Below are positions 33,161 through 41,252 of a DNA stretch of 64,000 bases, piece by piece. The notes under the pieces were generated by a model, which ran no database searches, was not told the DNA's origin, and was given only the letters and a program-made list of their open reading frames with translations. The position numbers and the translations under genes are program-made. The stretch's first letter is position 1. Each line of letters starts with the position of its first letter. This stretch comes from Streptomyces pacificus (lineage in GTDB: Bacteria > Actinomycetota > Actinomycetes > Streptomycetales > Streptomycetaceae), in assembly GCF_011766325.1 (NCBI RefSeq), contig NZ_BLLG01000021.1, positions 1-64,000 of the forward strand, given 5' to 3'.

Positions 33161-34770
33161 GCGCGCGCATGAACTGGGCCCAGGACATCAAGGAACCGAC
33201 CTGGGACCACGGCATCCACCCCGAGGACGCCGACGGCTGGGACGAGCCGATCCGGCTCGACCCGCCGCCCGCTCCGTCCCTCGACTCGACCAAGCTGCGC
33301 GGCATCGGCGTCATGGCTCAGGCCGTGTCCGACAGCCTGCAGGTCCCCGTCGACCTGCCGGCCTGGCTGGGCATGGCCGTCGCCTCCACCGCGATCGGCG
33401 GCCGCCGCACCGTCAGCCCGAAGGCCGACTGGGTCGAGCCCGTCACGCTCTACACCATGCCCGTCGCGGCGCCCGGTGAGATGAAGTCACCGGCCCTGTC
33501 CGTCATGGCCAAGCCCATCTACGACGAGCAGAAGCGGCGGCGAGAGGAGGACAAAAGCGCCGTCGTCCGCGACCAGCAGGACCGGCGGATCGCCGAGTCC
33601 ATCGTCTCCGACGCCGAGTCGAAGGTCATCAAGGCCGACGGGCCCGAGAAGCGGAAAAAGGCACGCGAGAGCCTCGACGCCGCACGCGACGAGCTCGAGG
33701 CCCTCGGCGACCCGAAGGTGTACACCCAGCTGATCGCCGACGACACCACACCCGAAGCGGCCACCGACGTGATCGCCGAGCAGGGCGAGCGCCTGGCCGT
33801 GCTCTCCACCGAGAGCTCGTTCCTCGGCAACGTCGGCGGCCGGTACAGCAAGAACGCCAACCCCGAGATCGTGCTCAAGGCCTGGAGCCACGAGCCCCAC
33901 GCCGTCAACCGCAAGAGCGGCCGGACGCTGCTCCTCGAACGCCCCAACCTGTCACTCGGGTTGGCCGTCCAGCCCGGCTTCCTCACCGGCATGGGCGAGA
34001 CCGGCGACGTGTTCGAGGCCCGCGGCCTCATGGCCCGGTTCATCTTCTCGATGCCGGCGAGTCGGGTCGGCGAGCGCGTGTACGACACCGACCCGATCCC
34101 GGGCGGAACCCGCCAGGCGTGGGACCACGCGATCCGCGCCATGATGGCGGCGATCTGGGACGACGCCGAGTGCCGTGAGATGGACCTGGACCCGGCGGCG
34201 CGGCGGTCGTTCCGCTCCTTCTGGGAGGAGCTGGAGCCCCGGCACAAGGCGCACGGCGACCTGGCCGCGATCGAGGGCTGGGCCAAGAAGCTCCCCGGGC
34301 AGGTGCTGCGGATCGCCGCCGTCCTCACGCTCTTCGAGGATCCGTCGGCGCTCACCGTTCCGGGCGATGTCATGGACGACGCCGTCGCCCTGGTGCCGTA
34401 CCTGATCGCTCATGCCCGCCTGGTGTCCGACCTCATGTCGTCGGAGCGCCAGTCGAAGCTCGGGCCGGCGCGGGCCGTACTCGACTGGCTGCGGCGGAAG
34501 TACGCCGACGGGCAGATCGAGGGCCGGTTCGCCGCGGGGGACGTGGAGAAGGGCGTCCGTGGCCAGAGCTGGTGCACGGAGATGGGTGACGTGGACGACG
34601 CGATCGACCTGCTGGTGCGGGCCGGTTGGCTGCGGCTGATCGAACCGCCGGAGCGGAAGGAAGGGCAGCGCGGTCGCCCCCAGAAGCCGCGTTTCGTCGC
34701 ACATCCGGACGTGACGGGCAGGGAGAGGCGGGTTATCTCCATTAATTCCATACCTCGGGGGGTGGCTTGA
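33157..34770 (+). CDS. DUF3987 replication protein (helicase-like ATPase)
   Basis: This is 537 residues. DUF3987 proteins accompany TOPRIM primases in phages and ICEs and are presumed replicative helicases. The P-loop region here is unusual: VAAPGEMKSPALSV, where GxxGxGKSP is normal. Walker B-like LAVLSTESSFLGNV follows. A charged coiled-coil insert (KRRREEDKSAVVRDQQDRR) lies between them. The C-terminus (PARAVLDWLRRKYADGQIEG onward) looks like a winged helix. The next 140 bp are AT-rich for this genome and may hold a promoter. Confidence 0.8.
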   Translation: MSARMNWAQDIKEPTWDHGIHPEDADGWDEPIRLDPPPAPSLDSTKLRGIGVMAQAVSDSLQVPVDLPAWLGMAVASTAIGGRRTVSPKADWVEPVTLYTMPVAAPGEMKSPALSVMAKPIYDEQKRRREEDKSAVVRDQQDRRIAESIVSDAESKVIKADGPEKRKKARESLDAARDELEALGDPKVYTQLIADDTTPEAATDVIAEQGERLAVLSTESSFLGNVGGRYSKNANPEIVLKAWSHEPHAVNRKSGRTLLLERPNLSLGLAVQPGFLTGMGETGDVFEARGLMARFIFSMPASRVGERVYDTDPIPGGTRQAWDHAIRAMMAAIWDDAECREMDLDPAARRSFRSFWEELEPRHKAHGDLAAIEGWAKKLPGQVLRIAAVLTLFEDPSALTVPGDVMDDAVALVPYLIAHARLVSDLMSSERQSKLGPARAVLDWLRRKYADGQIEGRFAAGDVEKGVRGQSWCTEMGDVDDAIDLLVRAGWLRLIEPPERKEGQRGRPQKPRFVAHPDVTGRERRVISINSIPRGVA

Positions 34771-34908
34771 GTGGCCCTGGATTACTCCCACCCTCCCTAT
34801 AAAGGCCATTTTTCAACTAATACTCACTCTCTGTAATTCGATAGTCAGCGCTACGTGACGCACTGGCCCCACACCCCACACCTTCGACGCCCCGACCGCG
34901 TGGAATTA

Positions 34909-35133
34909 ATGGACGAAAGTCCGGCGGCCGGTCCGACCGAGAGGCAGTCCGCCGTGAACGTCGACGACGTGGTCGCCGAGAAGATCGCCGCCGCCCGGGC
35001 CCGCGCCGAACGGGAGAAGCGCCGGCGCGCAGCCCTCGCCGCCGCCCGCAAGCGCGGCCTCGCCATCCGCCACGCCACCAAGCTCCGCGAAGCCAACTAC
35101 CGCCGCACCTACCCCCAGAAGGAGACACCGTGA
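34909..35133 (+). CDS. Small basic hypothetical protein
   Basis: This is about 74 residues from ATG at 34909; GTG at 34954 is an alternative giving 59. A long basic helix (KIAAARARAEREKRRRAALA) suggests nucleic-acid binding or a structural coiled coil. It overlaps the next gene by GTGA. The preceding AT-rich stretch (34800-34850) contains TAATACTCAC-like sequence and may drive this second early block. Confidence 0.5.
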   Translation: MDESPAAGPTERQSAVNVDDVVAEKIAAARARAEREKRRRAALAAARKRGLAIRHATKLREANYRRTYPQKETP

Positions 35134-35474
35134 CCGTCACCGCCCCCGTCGCAGCCGCCATCGATCAGCCGTCTGCGGCGCCTCGAATCCTGAACATGGT
35201 CAACGCCCAGCCTGGCTGGGTCGCCACCGTCTACTACTACGAGAAGCTCGAGGACGGCGGCAGCACGGTCACCGCCACCGAGCGGCACCGCGTCATCGCC
35301 TGGGCCCTCGTCGAGCACGACGGCGGCACAGACTTCGAGCCCGCGTTCGTCACGGCCCCCGGGTTCCCGACCTGCGCCAGCCTCTACAACAGCCACGCCC
35401 CCGACCACGTCGTGGCCTACGCGCACTACGAGCCCGACGCCACGGACCTGACGGACCCGCGCATCGACCGCTGA
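35130..35474 (+). CDS. Hypothetical early protein
   Basis: This is 114 residues, GTG start overlapping the previous stop, with AAGGAG upstream. Beta-rich sequence with an aromatic cluster (GWVATVYYYEKLEDGG) and HAPDHVVAYAHYEPDATDL. No family recognised. Confidence 0.6.
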   Translation: MTVTAPVAAAIDQPSAAPRILNMVNAQPGWVATVYYYEKLEDGGSTVTATERHRVIAWALVEHDGGTDFEPAFVTAPGFPTCASLYNSHAPDHVVAYAHYEPDATDLTDPRIDR

Positions 35475-35584
35475 CCGCACGCACATCGGCCGGGCCCGCG
35501 GATATCGGGCCCGGCCTCCCATCCAGCATCCCGCGACTTGCTTCCCAACAAGAAGTAAGTCGCCCACCCGAAGGAGTACCGATC

Positions 35585-35830
35585 ATGGACCTGCAGGCTC
35601 TCGCGGCAGACCTGATTGCCCGCACTGAGAAGGCGGTGGAGCAGATCGCCGGCCTCTCGGCGCACACCGGCATCACCTTCAAGGTCGCCGATGTCGTCGA
35701 CGCTGTGGAGCGCGACCTTCCCGCCGGCTACCCCGAACCCACCGCGGAGGGGGCCCTCACCCGGCGGGACGTCATCGCGTCCATGGCGGAGGACGTCCTC
35801 AGCGGCGCGATCTACGAGGACCGCGCCTGA
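35585..35830 (+). CDS. Small hypothetical early protein
   Basis: This is 81 residues preceded by AAGGAG. A helical N-terminus (ADLIARTEKAVEQIAGL) is followed by a conserved-looking acidic C-terminus (RRDVIASMAEDVLSGAIYED). Unknown family. It is separated from ssb by 70 bp. Confidence 0.6.
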   Translation: MDLQALAADLIARTEKAVEQIAGLSAHTGITFKVADVVDAVERDLPAGYPEPTAEGALTRRDVIASMAEDVLSGAIYEDRA

Positions 35831-35900
35831 CCCGCACGACGACAGCCGGCCCGCGGGATCCGGGCCGGCCACCCATCCAGGACACCACAGGAGAGGCCCC

Positions 35901-36383
35901 ATGGCAGGTGAGACCGTCATCACGATCGTCGGCAATTTGGTCGACGACCCCGAGCTCCGCTTCACCCCGTCCGGGGTGGCGGTCGCCAAGTTCCGCATCG
36001 CGTCGACTCCGCGCACGTTCAACCGGACCACCAACCAGTGGGAGGACGGCGAGGCGCTGTTCCTCACCTGCTCCGTGTGGCGCGCGGCCGCGGAGAACGT
36101 CGCCGAGACCCTCGGCCGCGGCATGCGCGTCATTGTCCAGGGCCGGCTGAAGCAGCGCTCCTACGAGGATCGCGAGCAGATCAAGCGCACGGTCTTCGAG
36201 GTCGACGTGGACGAGGTCGGCCCGTCCCTCACCTACGCCTCCGCCGTCGTCACCAAGAAGACCGGCAGCCAGACCTCCGCGGGGCAGGGCCCCACGCAGA
36301 ACGACGGCTGGGGCGGCGCCCGCCCTGCACAGCAGCAGGGCGCGCAGCCCGCCCCCACTGGCCAGCCTGAGCCCCCTTTCTAG
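35901..36383 (+). CDS. ssb: Single-stranded DNA-binding protein
   Basis: This is 160 residues. The OB fold is typical: ETVITIVGNLVDDPELRFTP, FRIASTPRTFNR, FLTCSVWRAAAENVAETLGR and GMRVIVQGRLKQRSY. A Gln/Gly/Pro-rich linker leads to the tail. The usual acidic DDDIPF tip is replaced by GQPEPPF: the terminal Pro-Phe is kept but the Asp residues are lost, so contacts with host repair proteins may be weakened. It protects single strands during phage replication. Confidence 0.92.
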   Translation: MAGETVITIVGNLVDDPELRFTPSGVAVAKFRIASTPRTFNRTTNQWEDGEALFLTCSVWRAAAENVAETLGRGMRVIVQGRLKQRSYEDREQIKRTVFEVDVDEVGPSLTYASAVVTKKTGSQTSAGQGPTQNDGWGGARPAQQQGAQPAPTGQPEPPF

Positions 36384-36398
36384 ATCGAGGAGATCCCC

Positions 36399-36692
36399 AT
36401 GTCCGACCGCGAGATCCAGCTCCACGCCGCCCTGCGGACCGCCCTGGCCCGGTTCATCGACCCGGACGACGACACCATGCCCGCCCCCAACCGCATCGAC
36501 GGCGGATTCACGCGGGTCCCCACCGACACGGTCATCGACGAACTGATCACCGCCATCACCACGAGCAGCCGACAGAAGTTCCCCATCACCAGCCACCCCT
36601 ATCAAGGGTTCGGCTACGAAGCGCCCTGCACCGCGACCGGCTACGGCACCGCGTGCGGGGAGTCCGAGTACGACCACGAGGAGCTGCCGTGA
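36399..36692 (+). CDS. Hypothetical early protein
   Basis: This is 97 residues preceded by GAGGAG. The N-terminus is helical (EIQLHAALRTALARFIDPDD); the C-terminus has two Cys (APCTATGYGTACGESEYDHE). Unknown. Coupled to the next gene by GTGA. Confidence 0.6.
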   Translation: MSDREIQLHAALRTALARFIDPDDDTMPAPNRIDGGFTRVPTDTVIDELITAITTSSRQKFPITSHPYQGFGYEAPCTATGYGTACGESEYDHEELP

Positions 36693-37345
36693 ACGTGTGT
36701 GGCCTGTGTGAGGCGCCGCTGGAGGACGGCTACCTGTGCTCCGGCTGCACTCTGGCCACGGCTCGGCGGCTCGGCCGGATGCCGAAGCTCTACGCCGGGC
36801 TGGAGGCCTTCCTGCAGCCCGGCGGCAGGGCCAGCGCCCAGTACGGCCGCACGCAGGCTGTGGACGCGCCGCTGCCCGTCTTCGAGCCCGCGTTCAGTCT
36901 CCGCGGCCCCGGCGGGATCGTCGGCGTCCTGGAGGACTGGCGCTCGGCCATGCAGTCCGACCGCGGGTGGCGCGAGCCGGCTGTTGCGGGCAGCACCGAG
37001 CGGCGCGTCGCCGTCGCGGCCCGGGCCCTGTCCATGAATCTCGACTGGATCGCCGCCAGCTGGCCGCTCGCCGGGGCGTTCGCCGAGGAGATCCGTGACC
37101 TCGAGCGGGATGTCGCCTCGATCGTCAACCCGTCCGAGCCGGGCGAGCGTGGTCGTCGCCTCGGCGCGTGTCCGGCCGTCGACCCGGGCGGCGCCATCTG
37201 CGGCGCGATCCTGCGCCACTTCCCCGGGCAGTCGGCCGTCTCCTGCCGCTGGTGCGGCTGCACCTATCCACCCGCGAGCTGGCCCGACCTGAAGGTGTTC
37301 ATCGACCAGGACGAGAAGGAGGAGCCGTGGCCGACCGCATCGTGA
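36689..37345 (+). CDS. Two-zinc-ribbon protein of unknown function
   Basis: This is 218 residues. It begins with a CxxC-x8-CxxC ribbon (VCGLCEAPLEDGYLCSGCTL) and ends with a second Cys cluster (ACPAVDPGGAICGAIL, then VSCRWCGCTYPPASW). The middle is helical. Zinc ribbons at both ends with a helical core are reported for several Streptomyces mobile elements, and a nucleic-acid-binding or regulatory role is plausible. The C-terminus overlaps the next gene by 19 bp. Confidence 0.65.
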   Translation: MNVCGLCEAPLEDGYLCSGCTLATARRLGRMPKLYAGLEAFLQPGGRASAQYGRTQAVDAPLPVFEPAFSLRGPGGIVGVLEDWRSAMQSDRGWREPAVAGSTERRVAVAARALSMNLDWIAASWPLAGAFAEEIRDLERDVASIVNPSEPGERGRRLGACPAVDPGGAICGAILRHFPGQSAVSCRWCGCTYPPASWPDLKVFIDQDEKEEPWPTAS

Positions 37346-37497
37346 CGTGCCGGTACCTGAAGGCCTTCAACACGCAGTGCACCGCGGAGGCCATCGATCC
37401 CGACGGCGAGGCCGTCATCTGCGCCCGGCCCGCCGCCGAGGTGATGCGGACCGTCAGCGACGCCCAGGCTAAGCCCCGTGAGAAGGGGCGGAGTTGA
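37327..37497 (+). CDS. Small hypothetical protein with Cys residues
   Basis: This is 56 residues from GTG at 37327, preceded by AAGGAGG. It contains three Cys (VTCRYLKAFNTQCTAEAIDP, VICARPAAEV), a pattern that resembles the small C-x-n-C proteins of actinophage early regions. Function unknown. Confidence 0.55.
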   Translation: MADRIVTCRYLKAFNTQCTAEAIDPDGEAVICARPAAEVMRTVSDAQAKPREKGRS

Positions 37498-37508
37498 GCC
37501 TGGCAGCC

Positions 37509-37537
37509 TTGCCACTATCACACCCCCCTGTGATAGT
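37509..37537 (+). promoter_or_regulatory. Promoter with a perfect operator palindrome over its -10 box
   Basis: TTGCCA (37509-37514), a 17-base spacer and extended -10 TGTGATAGT (GATAGT at 37532-37537). The same bases form a perfect inverted repeat: ACTATCACA (37514-37522) and TGTGATAGT (37529-37537) around CCCCCC. A dimer bound here would cover the whole spacer and -10. The following HTH gene starts at 37541 or 37547, where transcription should begin, so the message is leaderless. Confidence 0.75.
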
Positions 37538-37540
37538 CTG

Positions 37541-37759
37541 GTGAGCGTGACCGAGAAGCCCTGGCGGGACCGGTTCCGACAGGAAGACGAGCTGGTGGAA
37601 CAGCTCCAATCCGAGCTACTGGAAGCCGCCATCCGACGCGCCCAGGCCCTCGCCGACGGCGTCGCCGAGATGGGCAGCGTCTACAAGGTCGCGAAGGAAG
37701 TCGGCAAGAGCTACACCGCCGTCAGCAACGCGATCAAGAAGCACACCCCAACCGCATAG
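37541..37759 (+). CDS. Small helix-turn-helix protein, probably self-regulated
   Basis: This is 72 residues from GTG at 37541, or 70 from GTG at 37547. The N-terminal helix is charged (DRFRQEDELVEQLQSELLEA), and a clear HTH lies at the C-terminus (GSVYKVAKEVGKSYTAVSNA). The gene sits directly under a palindromic operator. It may be the switch between early and late functions or an excision factor; no direct evidence for either. Confidence 0.75.
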   Translation: MSVTEKPWRDRFRQEDELVEQLQSELLEAAIRRAQALADGVAEMGSVYKVAKEVGKSYTAVSNAIKKHTPTA

Positions 37760-37894
37760 AACGAGGGGCCGGGCAACAGCTCCCCCGGGTGGTGGAACAC
37801 CCGAGGAGCGGCCGCGTCGCCCGACCCCGACGCCCCCGGCAGGCGGTGGAACGCCGAACCGGGGACTTGACCACGAGAGAGACGGAACCTCCTC

Positions 37895-38014
37895 ATGGAC
37901 CACCGGCATTTTCCCATGCCCAGGCGCGCGGACGCGCCCCCGCCGTACCCCACGGACTCCGACCCCGACATGGACGAGGCCCTGTACCGCGTCCGGGCCG
38001 GCGGTGCACGATGA
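37895..38014 (+). CDS. Very small coupled ORF (39 residues)
   Basis: The ATG at 37895 opens a 39-residue, Pro/Asp-rich frame (PMPRRADAPPPYPTDSDPDM) whose TGA overlaps the next ATG (ATGA at 38011-38014). GGAACCTCC precedes it but a good ribosome binding site is lacking. It may be a real peptide or just a leader that delivers ribosomes to the next gene. Confidence 0.4.
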   Translation: MDHRHFPMPRRADAPPPYPTDSDPDMDEALYRVRAGGAR

Positions 38015-38355
38015 GCCGCCCCATCCCCGCCACCGAGTCCCGCGCTCTCCTCGCCGCTGTGCGTGAGGCGCTCGACATCCCGCATCCGGCGACCGTCGGC
38101 GACGCCGAGGTCCACGACCGGATCCTCGAGGCGCGGGTGATGCACGCCCGGATCGCCCTGGCCGATGTCCTGGACCACGGTGGCGACCCGGGGTGGCACG
38201 CGGACTACCTTCGCTCCCGCCTCGCCGAGCACCCGCCCACCGGCTACCGGAGCGCCCCCACGGAGCGCGTCGGTGACGCCCTCCCCGCGATGCGCCCGGG
38301 CGAGACCGCCGGCGAGTACGCGGCCCGTCTCCGCTCCGCCACCGGAGCGATCTGA
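38011..38355 (+). CDS. Hypothetical protein
   Basis: This is 114 residues and probably helical (SRALLAAVREALDIPHPATV, EARVMHARIALADVLDHGGD, GETAGEYAARLRSATGAI). It is coupled to the upstream mini-ORF by ATGA and followed directly by the next gene. No family recognised. Confidence 0.6.
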   Translation: MSRPIPATESRALLAAVREALDIPHPATVGDAEVHDRILEARVMHARIALADVLDHGGDPGWHADYLRSRLAEHPPTGYRSAPTERVGDALPAMRPGETAGEYAARLRSATGAI

Positions 38356-38522
38356 TGCGCAACCAGCAGCCCACCGAGGCCGAACGCGTCGCCGAGCTCC
38401 ACCGCGAGGCCGCGGCCGCGTATGCCGCCGCCAACTCCCCGGCCGCCCGCATCGAGGCCACCGCGCAGCGCGCAGACGCCGTCAGCAACGCCCAGGCCCA
38501 CGCCGCCGCCAACCTTCGCTGA
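38355..38522 (+). CDS. Small Ala-rich helical protein
   Basis: This is 55 residues, the ATG touching the previous stop (TGATG). Ala/Glu/Arg-rich, predicted as one or two helices (TEAERVAELHREAAAAYAAA). Unknown. Confidence 0.5.
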   Translation: MRNQQPTEAERVAELHREAAAAYAAANSPAARIEATAQRADAVSNAQAHAAANLR

Positions 38523-38583
38523 CCCACCAGACCGGCCGGGCCCCGGGGACCTCCCCCGCGGGCCTGGCCTCTTGGAGCGCACC

Positions 38584-40182
38584 GTGAACCCCCTGACCGC
38601 GTGGGCCACCACGAACCCCTGGCCCGCCGCAGCCGCAGCCACCCTCTCCCTCCTCGCCATCCTCGGCGCAGCATGGGCCGCGACCCGCCCCCTGCGCGCC
38701 GCCGACCGCCCGCCGGCCGCCGTCATCATGGCCGCCGTCGCCGCCGCCGGGTGCACCGCGTACTCCGCAGACACCAGCTGGGCCTACGCGCGCGACCACC
38801 TCGGCATGACCAGCACGACCGAACGCGGCTTCATGTTCGCGGCCGCCGAGGTCGCCCTGTTCGCCACGGCGCTGATGGCCCGGCAGAACCTGAGCACGGC
38901 CGGAGCACCGGGCACGCCCGGGGTGCTGGTCTGGGTCATCACCAGCGTCCAGATCATCCCCGCCTACGCAGAGTCCGGCTTCTGGGGCGGCACCGTCCGC
39001 GCCGTCGTCGGCCCGGTCCTCGCCGCGCTGCTCTGGCACCTGGCCATGGGCATCGAGCTCCGCCACAGCCGCCCCGGGGCCGACTCCCAGTCGATGCCCG
39101 CACTCCTCGCCCGCGAACTCCGTGAACGCCTGCTGTCCCGTCTCGGCCTGTCGGTCCGGGACCGTACCGCGGAGCAGATCAGCCGGGACCGGGCCATGGC
39201 GCGCGCCGTGCGCCTGGCGTCCCGGCCGAAGCTGCGCGGCTGGGGCCGGCGGCGCCTGGCGGCCGCGGTCGCCCGCGCCCGGGTGGGCGCGGACAGCGAG
39301 GCGCGGCACCGGCTGCTCCGGGACCTCGCCGCGCGCCGTACCTCCGGCGAGCTGGCGACCGTACCCCTGGCGTCCCCGTGGACGGGTACGGAGGAGGACG
39401 GCGATGTCCTCAACAAGGCCCGGGCGGAAGGTCGCACCGACGCCGCAGTTACGGCCCTGCTCGGCGCGGTCGGCAGGCCGGAGGCCGTCCCGAGCAAGCC
39501 TCGTAGGCCTCAGCCTCCCTCAGCTCCGAGCGGACCAGTCGGGGAGCCAGTTGAGGACGTCCAGGCTCTCTACGGCGCCGCCCACGCGCCCATCGTCTAC
39601 TTCTTGCGCAACGGCAACCGAGTCAAGATCGGCACGTCGCAGAACCTGAAGCGCCGCATCTCGTCGCTGTCGTTGCGTCCCAGCGACGTGGTTCGCGTGG
39701 AGCACGGCGACCAGCAGTACGAGCGGGCGCTCCACGGTCGATTTACCGATTTGCGGGCGGGGGGCACCGAGTGGTTCGAGCTGCGGGGGGACCTTGCCCG
39801 ATACCTCGGTGAGCCGGATGAGCCCGAGGCCGATCCGGACGAGCCCGGCCCTGAGCCGGATGAGCCCACCTCGCCGGCCGTGGCAGAGCCTCAGGCTCAG
39901 CCCGATGAGCCACTGCCCGTCGACCCCGTTCCCGCGCTGGCAACTGCGCAGGCCACAGCGTGTGAGCCCCCAGCTCAGGCCCGGGACCAGGAGCCCGCGG
40001 CTTTCGGCTTCTCAGCCCACCTGACCGCACAGTCGGCTCAGCGCGCCGAGGGCATCGCGAAGGTGGCTGAGCTCGTGGCTCAGGACCCGGGGATCACCTC
40101 GGGGCAGGTGGCTGAGCTCCTGAGCGTCAGCCCCGCCACGGCCAAGCGCTACCTCCGGGAAGCACGGCAGGGCCGATCGTGA
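38584..40182 (+). CDS. Fusion: four-helix membrane domain, GIY-YIG-like (T5orf172) domain, C-terminal HTH
   Basis: This is 532 residues from GTG at 38584. Residues 1-165 carry four hydrophobic helices with a conserved-looking loop (SADTSWAYARDHLGMTSTTE) resembling DUF2637 spread (Spd) proteins of Streptomyces plasmids. Residues about 335-415 match the T5orf172/MUG113 GIY-YIG-like fold: PIVYFLRNGNRVKIGTSQNL, KRRISSLSL, ALHGRF and GTEWFEL. A repetitive DEPEADPDEPGPEPDEP linker follows, then an HTH (GITSGQVAELLSVSPATAKR). Such a membrane-tethered nuclease-like fold is unusual. Its job is unknown; DNA transfer, entry or genome defence are possible. Confidence 0.75.
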   Translation: MNPLTAWATTNPWPAAAAATLSLLAILGAAWAATRPLRAADRPPAAVIMAAVAAAGCTAYSADTSWAYARDHLGMTSTTERGFMFAAAEVALFATALMARQNLSTAGAPGTPGVLVWVITSVQIIPAYAESGFWGGTVRAVVGPVLAALLWHLAMGIELRHSRPGADSQSMPALLARELRERLLSRLGLSVRDRTAEQISRDRAMARAVRLASRPKLRGWGRRRLAAAVARARVGADSEARHRLLRDLAARRTSGELATVPLASPWTGTEEDGDVLNKARAEGRTDAAVTALLGAVGRPEAVPSKPRRPQPPSAPSGPVGEPVEDVQALYGAAHAPIVYFLRNGNRVKIGTSQNLKRRISSLSLRPSDVVRVEHGDQQYERALHGRFTDLRAGGTEWFELRGDLARYLGEPDEPEADPDEPGPEPDEPTSPAVAEPQAQPDEPLPVDPVPALATAQATACEPPAQARDQEPAAFGFSAHLTAQSAQRAEGIAKVAELVAQDPGITSGQVAELLSVSPATAKRYLREARQGRS

Positions 40183-40787
40183 CCGGCCCGGGCGCCGACG
40201 AGCGCCGTATCCGCAGCCTGCTGCGCCGCCGCGGTGTCGGCCCGGACGCCCTGCCCCCGGAGCAGCCGGAGCAGCCCGCCCGCGTGCCGATGAGTGAGCC
40301 GGACTGGCTTGACCGGCTGTACGCCGACGAGCAGCTGGTCGACGAGCCGGAGCAGCCGCAGCAGATCCCCTGGTACAGCCTCCGCAAGCACGATCAGGAC
40401 AGCCAGCAGCCCGCGGGGGAGGTCCTCGAGGTGCTGGCCGCGCCCGGCGTCCAGATCACCATCACCCCCGCCCCGGGCCCGACCGTCAGCCCGTGGCGGG
40501 CCCGGATGCGCCGCTGGGTCCTGGTGCGGGGGACCGCGGCCTGCGTCGGCTACGTCGTCGGTATCGGCCCGGCCGTCGCCGACGCCCTCGCCGACGCGGG
40601 CCCCGGCGCGATCGGCGTGGCCGGGATGTTCTACGCCGTCGCCTGGTGGCTCGCCTCCCGCCTCACCCGGCTCGTCCCCGCCGAGGCGTCCCCGGAGGTC
40701 CACGCGGCCGCTGACTGGGTCGCGCATATCCCGGACTCCGCTGTCCTCCTCGCCCTTGCCCTGAACACCCCGAACGCCCTGATCTAG
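40179..40787 (+). CDS. Hypothetical membrane protein
   Basis: This is 202 residues, GTG overlapping the preceding stop. The N-terminal half is acidic and Pro-rich (residues 20-75, repeated PEQP). Two or three hydrophobic helices follow (GTAACVGYVVGIGPAVADAL, GAIGVAGMFYAVAWWLASRL). It belongs to a run of four consecutive membrane-protein genes (38584-41914). Unknown function. Confidence 0.65.
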   Translation: MTGPGADERRIRSLLRRRGVGPDALPPEQPEQPARVPMSEPDWLDRLYADEQLVDEPEQPQQIPWYSLRKHDQDSQQPAGEVLEVLAAPGVQITITPAPGPTVSPWRARMRRWVLVRGTAACVGYVVGIGPAVADALADAGPGAIGVAGMFYAVAWWLASRLTRLVPAEASPEVHAAADWVAHIPDSAVLLALALNTPNALI

Positions 40788-40799
40788 GAGCACCCGTTG

Positions 40800-41252
40800 A
40801 TGTACCTCGCAGCACCCAGCGCCGGGGGAGCCGTTTTCGGAGCCGTAGGCGCCGGCGGTATCTCTCTCGTCCTCGCCGCGCTCCTGGTCCTGGGCGTGAA
40901 GGGCAAAGGCAAGGTCAAGCTCAAGGACAACCCCGCGGTCATCTTCGCCTTCCTCGCTGGCACCGCGTTCAGCGCGGCGGGCAAGATCTGGGCCAACCCC
41001 GAGCGGCTCATCAGCCAAGGCCTCACCGGCCTCGGTGTCGGCACGGGGAGCGGAGGGGCATTCGGCGATGTCGGTGTCGGGGCGGTCTGCCTACTGCTCG
41101 TCGTGATCATCCTGTGCGCGCCTCTCTCCCCGGGCCTGTCCGCAAGCCTCGGCCTCATCTCCGCCGTCGTGTTCCCCCTCGCCGGGGACAGCACGATCTG
41201 GGCCGCGCCGGTCGAGCTGGCCATGGCAATCCTCGCGATGGTGGCGGCCTGA
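40800..41252 (+). CDS. Hypothetical multi-helix membrane protein
   Basis: This is 150 residues with about four hydrophobic helices (GGISLVLAALLVLGV, NPAVIFAFLAGTAFSAAGKI, VGAVCLLLVVIILCAPL, PVELAMAILAMVAA). The layout resembles small membrane proteins of Streptomyces integrative elements. The TTG at 40797 directly before the ATG could also serve as start. Stop and next start overlap (TGATG). Confidence 0.65.
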   Translation: MYLAAPSAGGAVFGAVGAGGISLVLAALLVLGVKGKGKVKLKDNPAVIFAFLAGTAFSAAGKIWANPERLISQGLTGLGVGTGSGGAFGDVGVGAVCLLLVVIILCAPLSPGLSASLGLISAVVFPLAGDSTIWAAPVELAMAILAMVAA

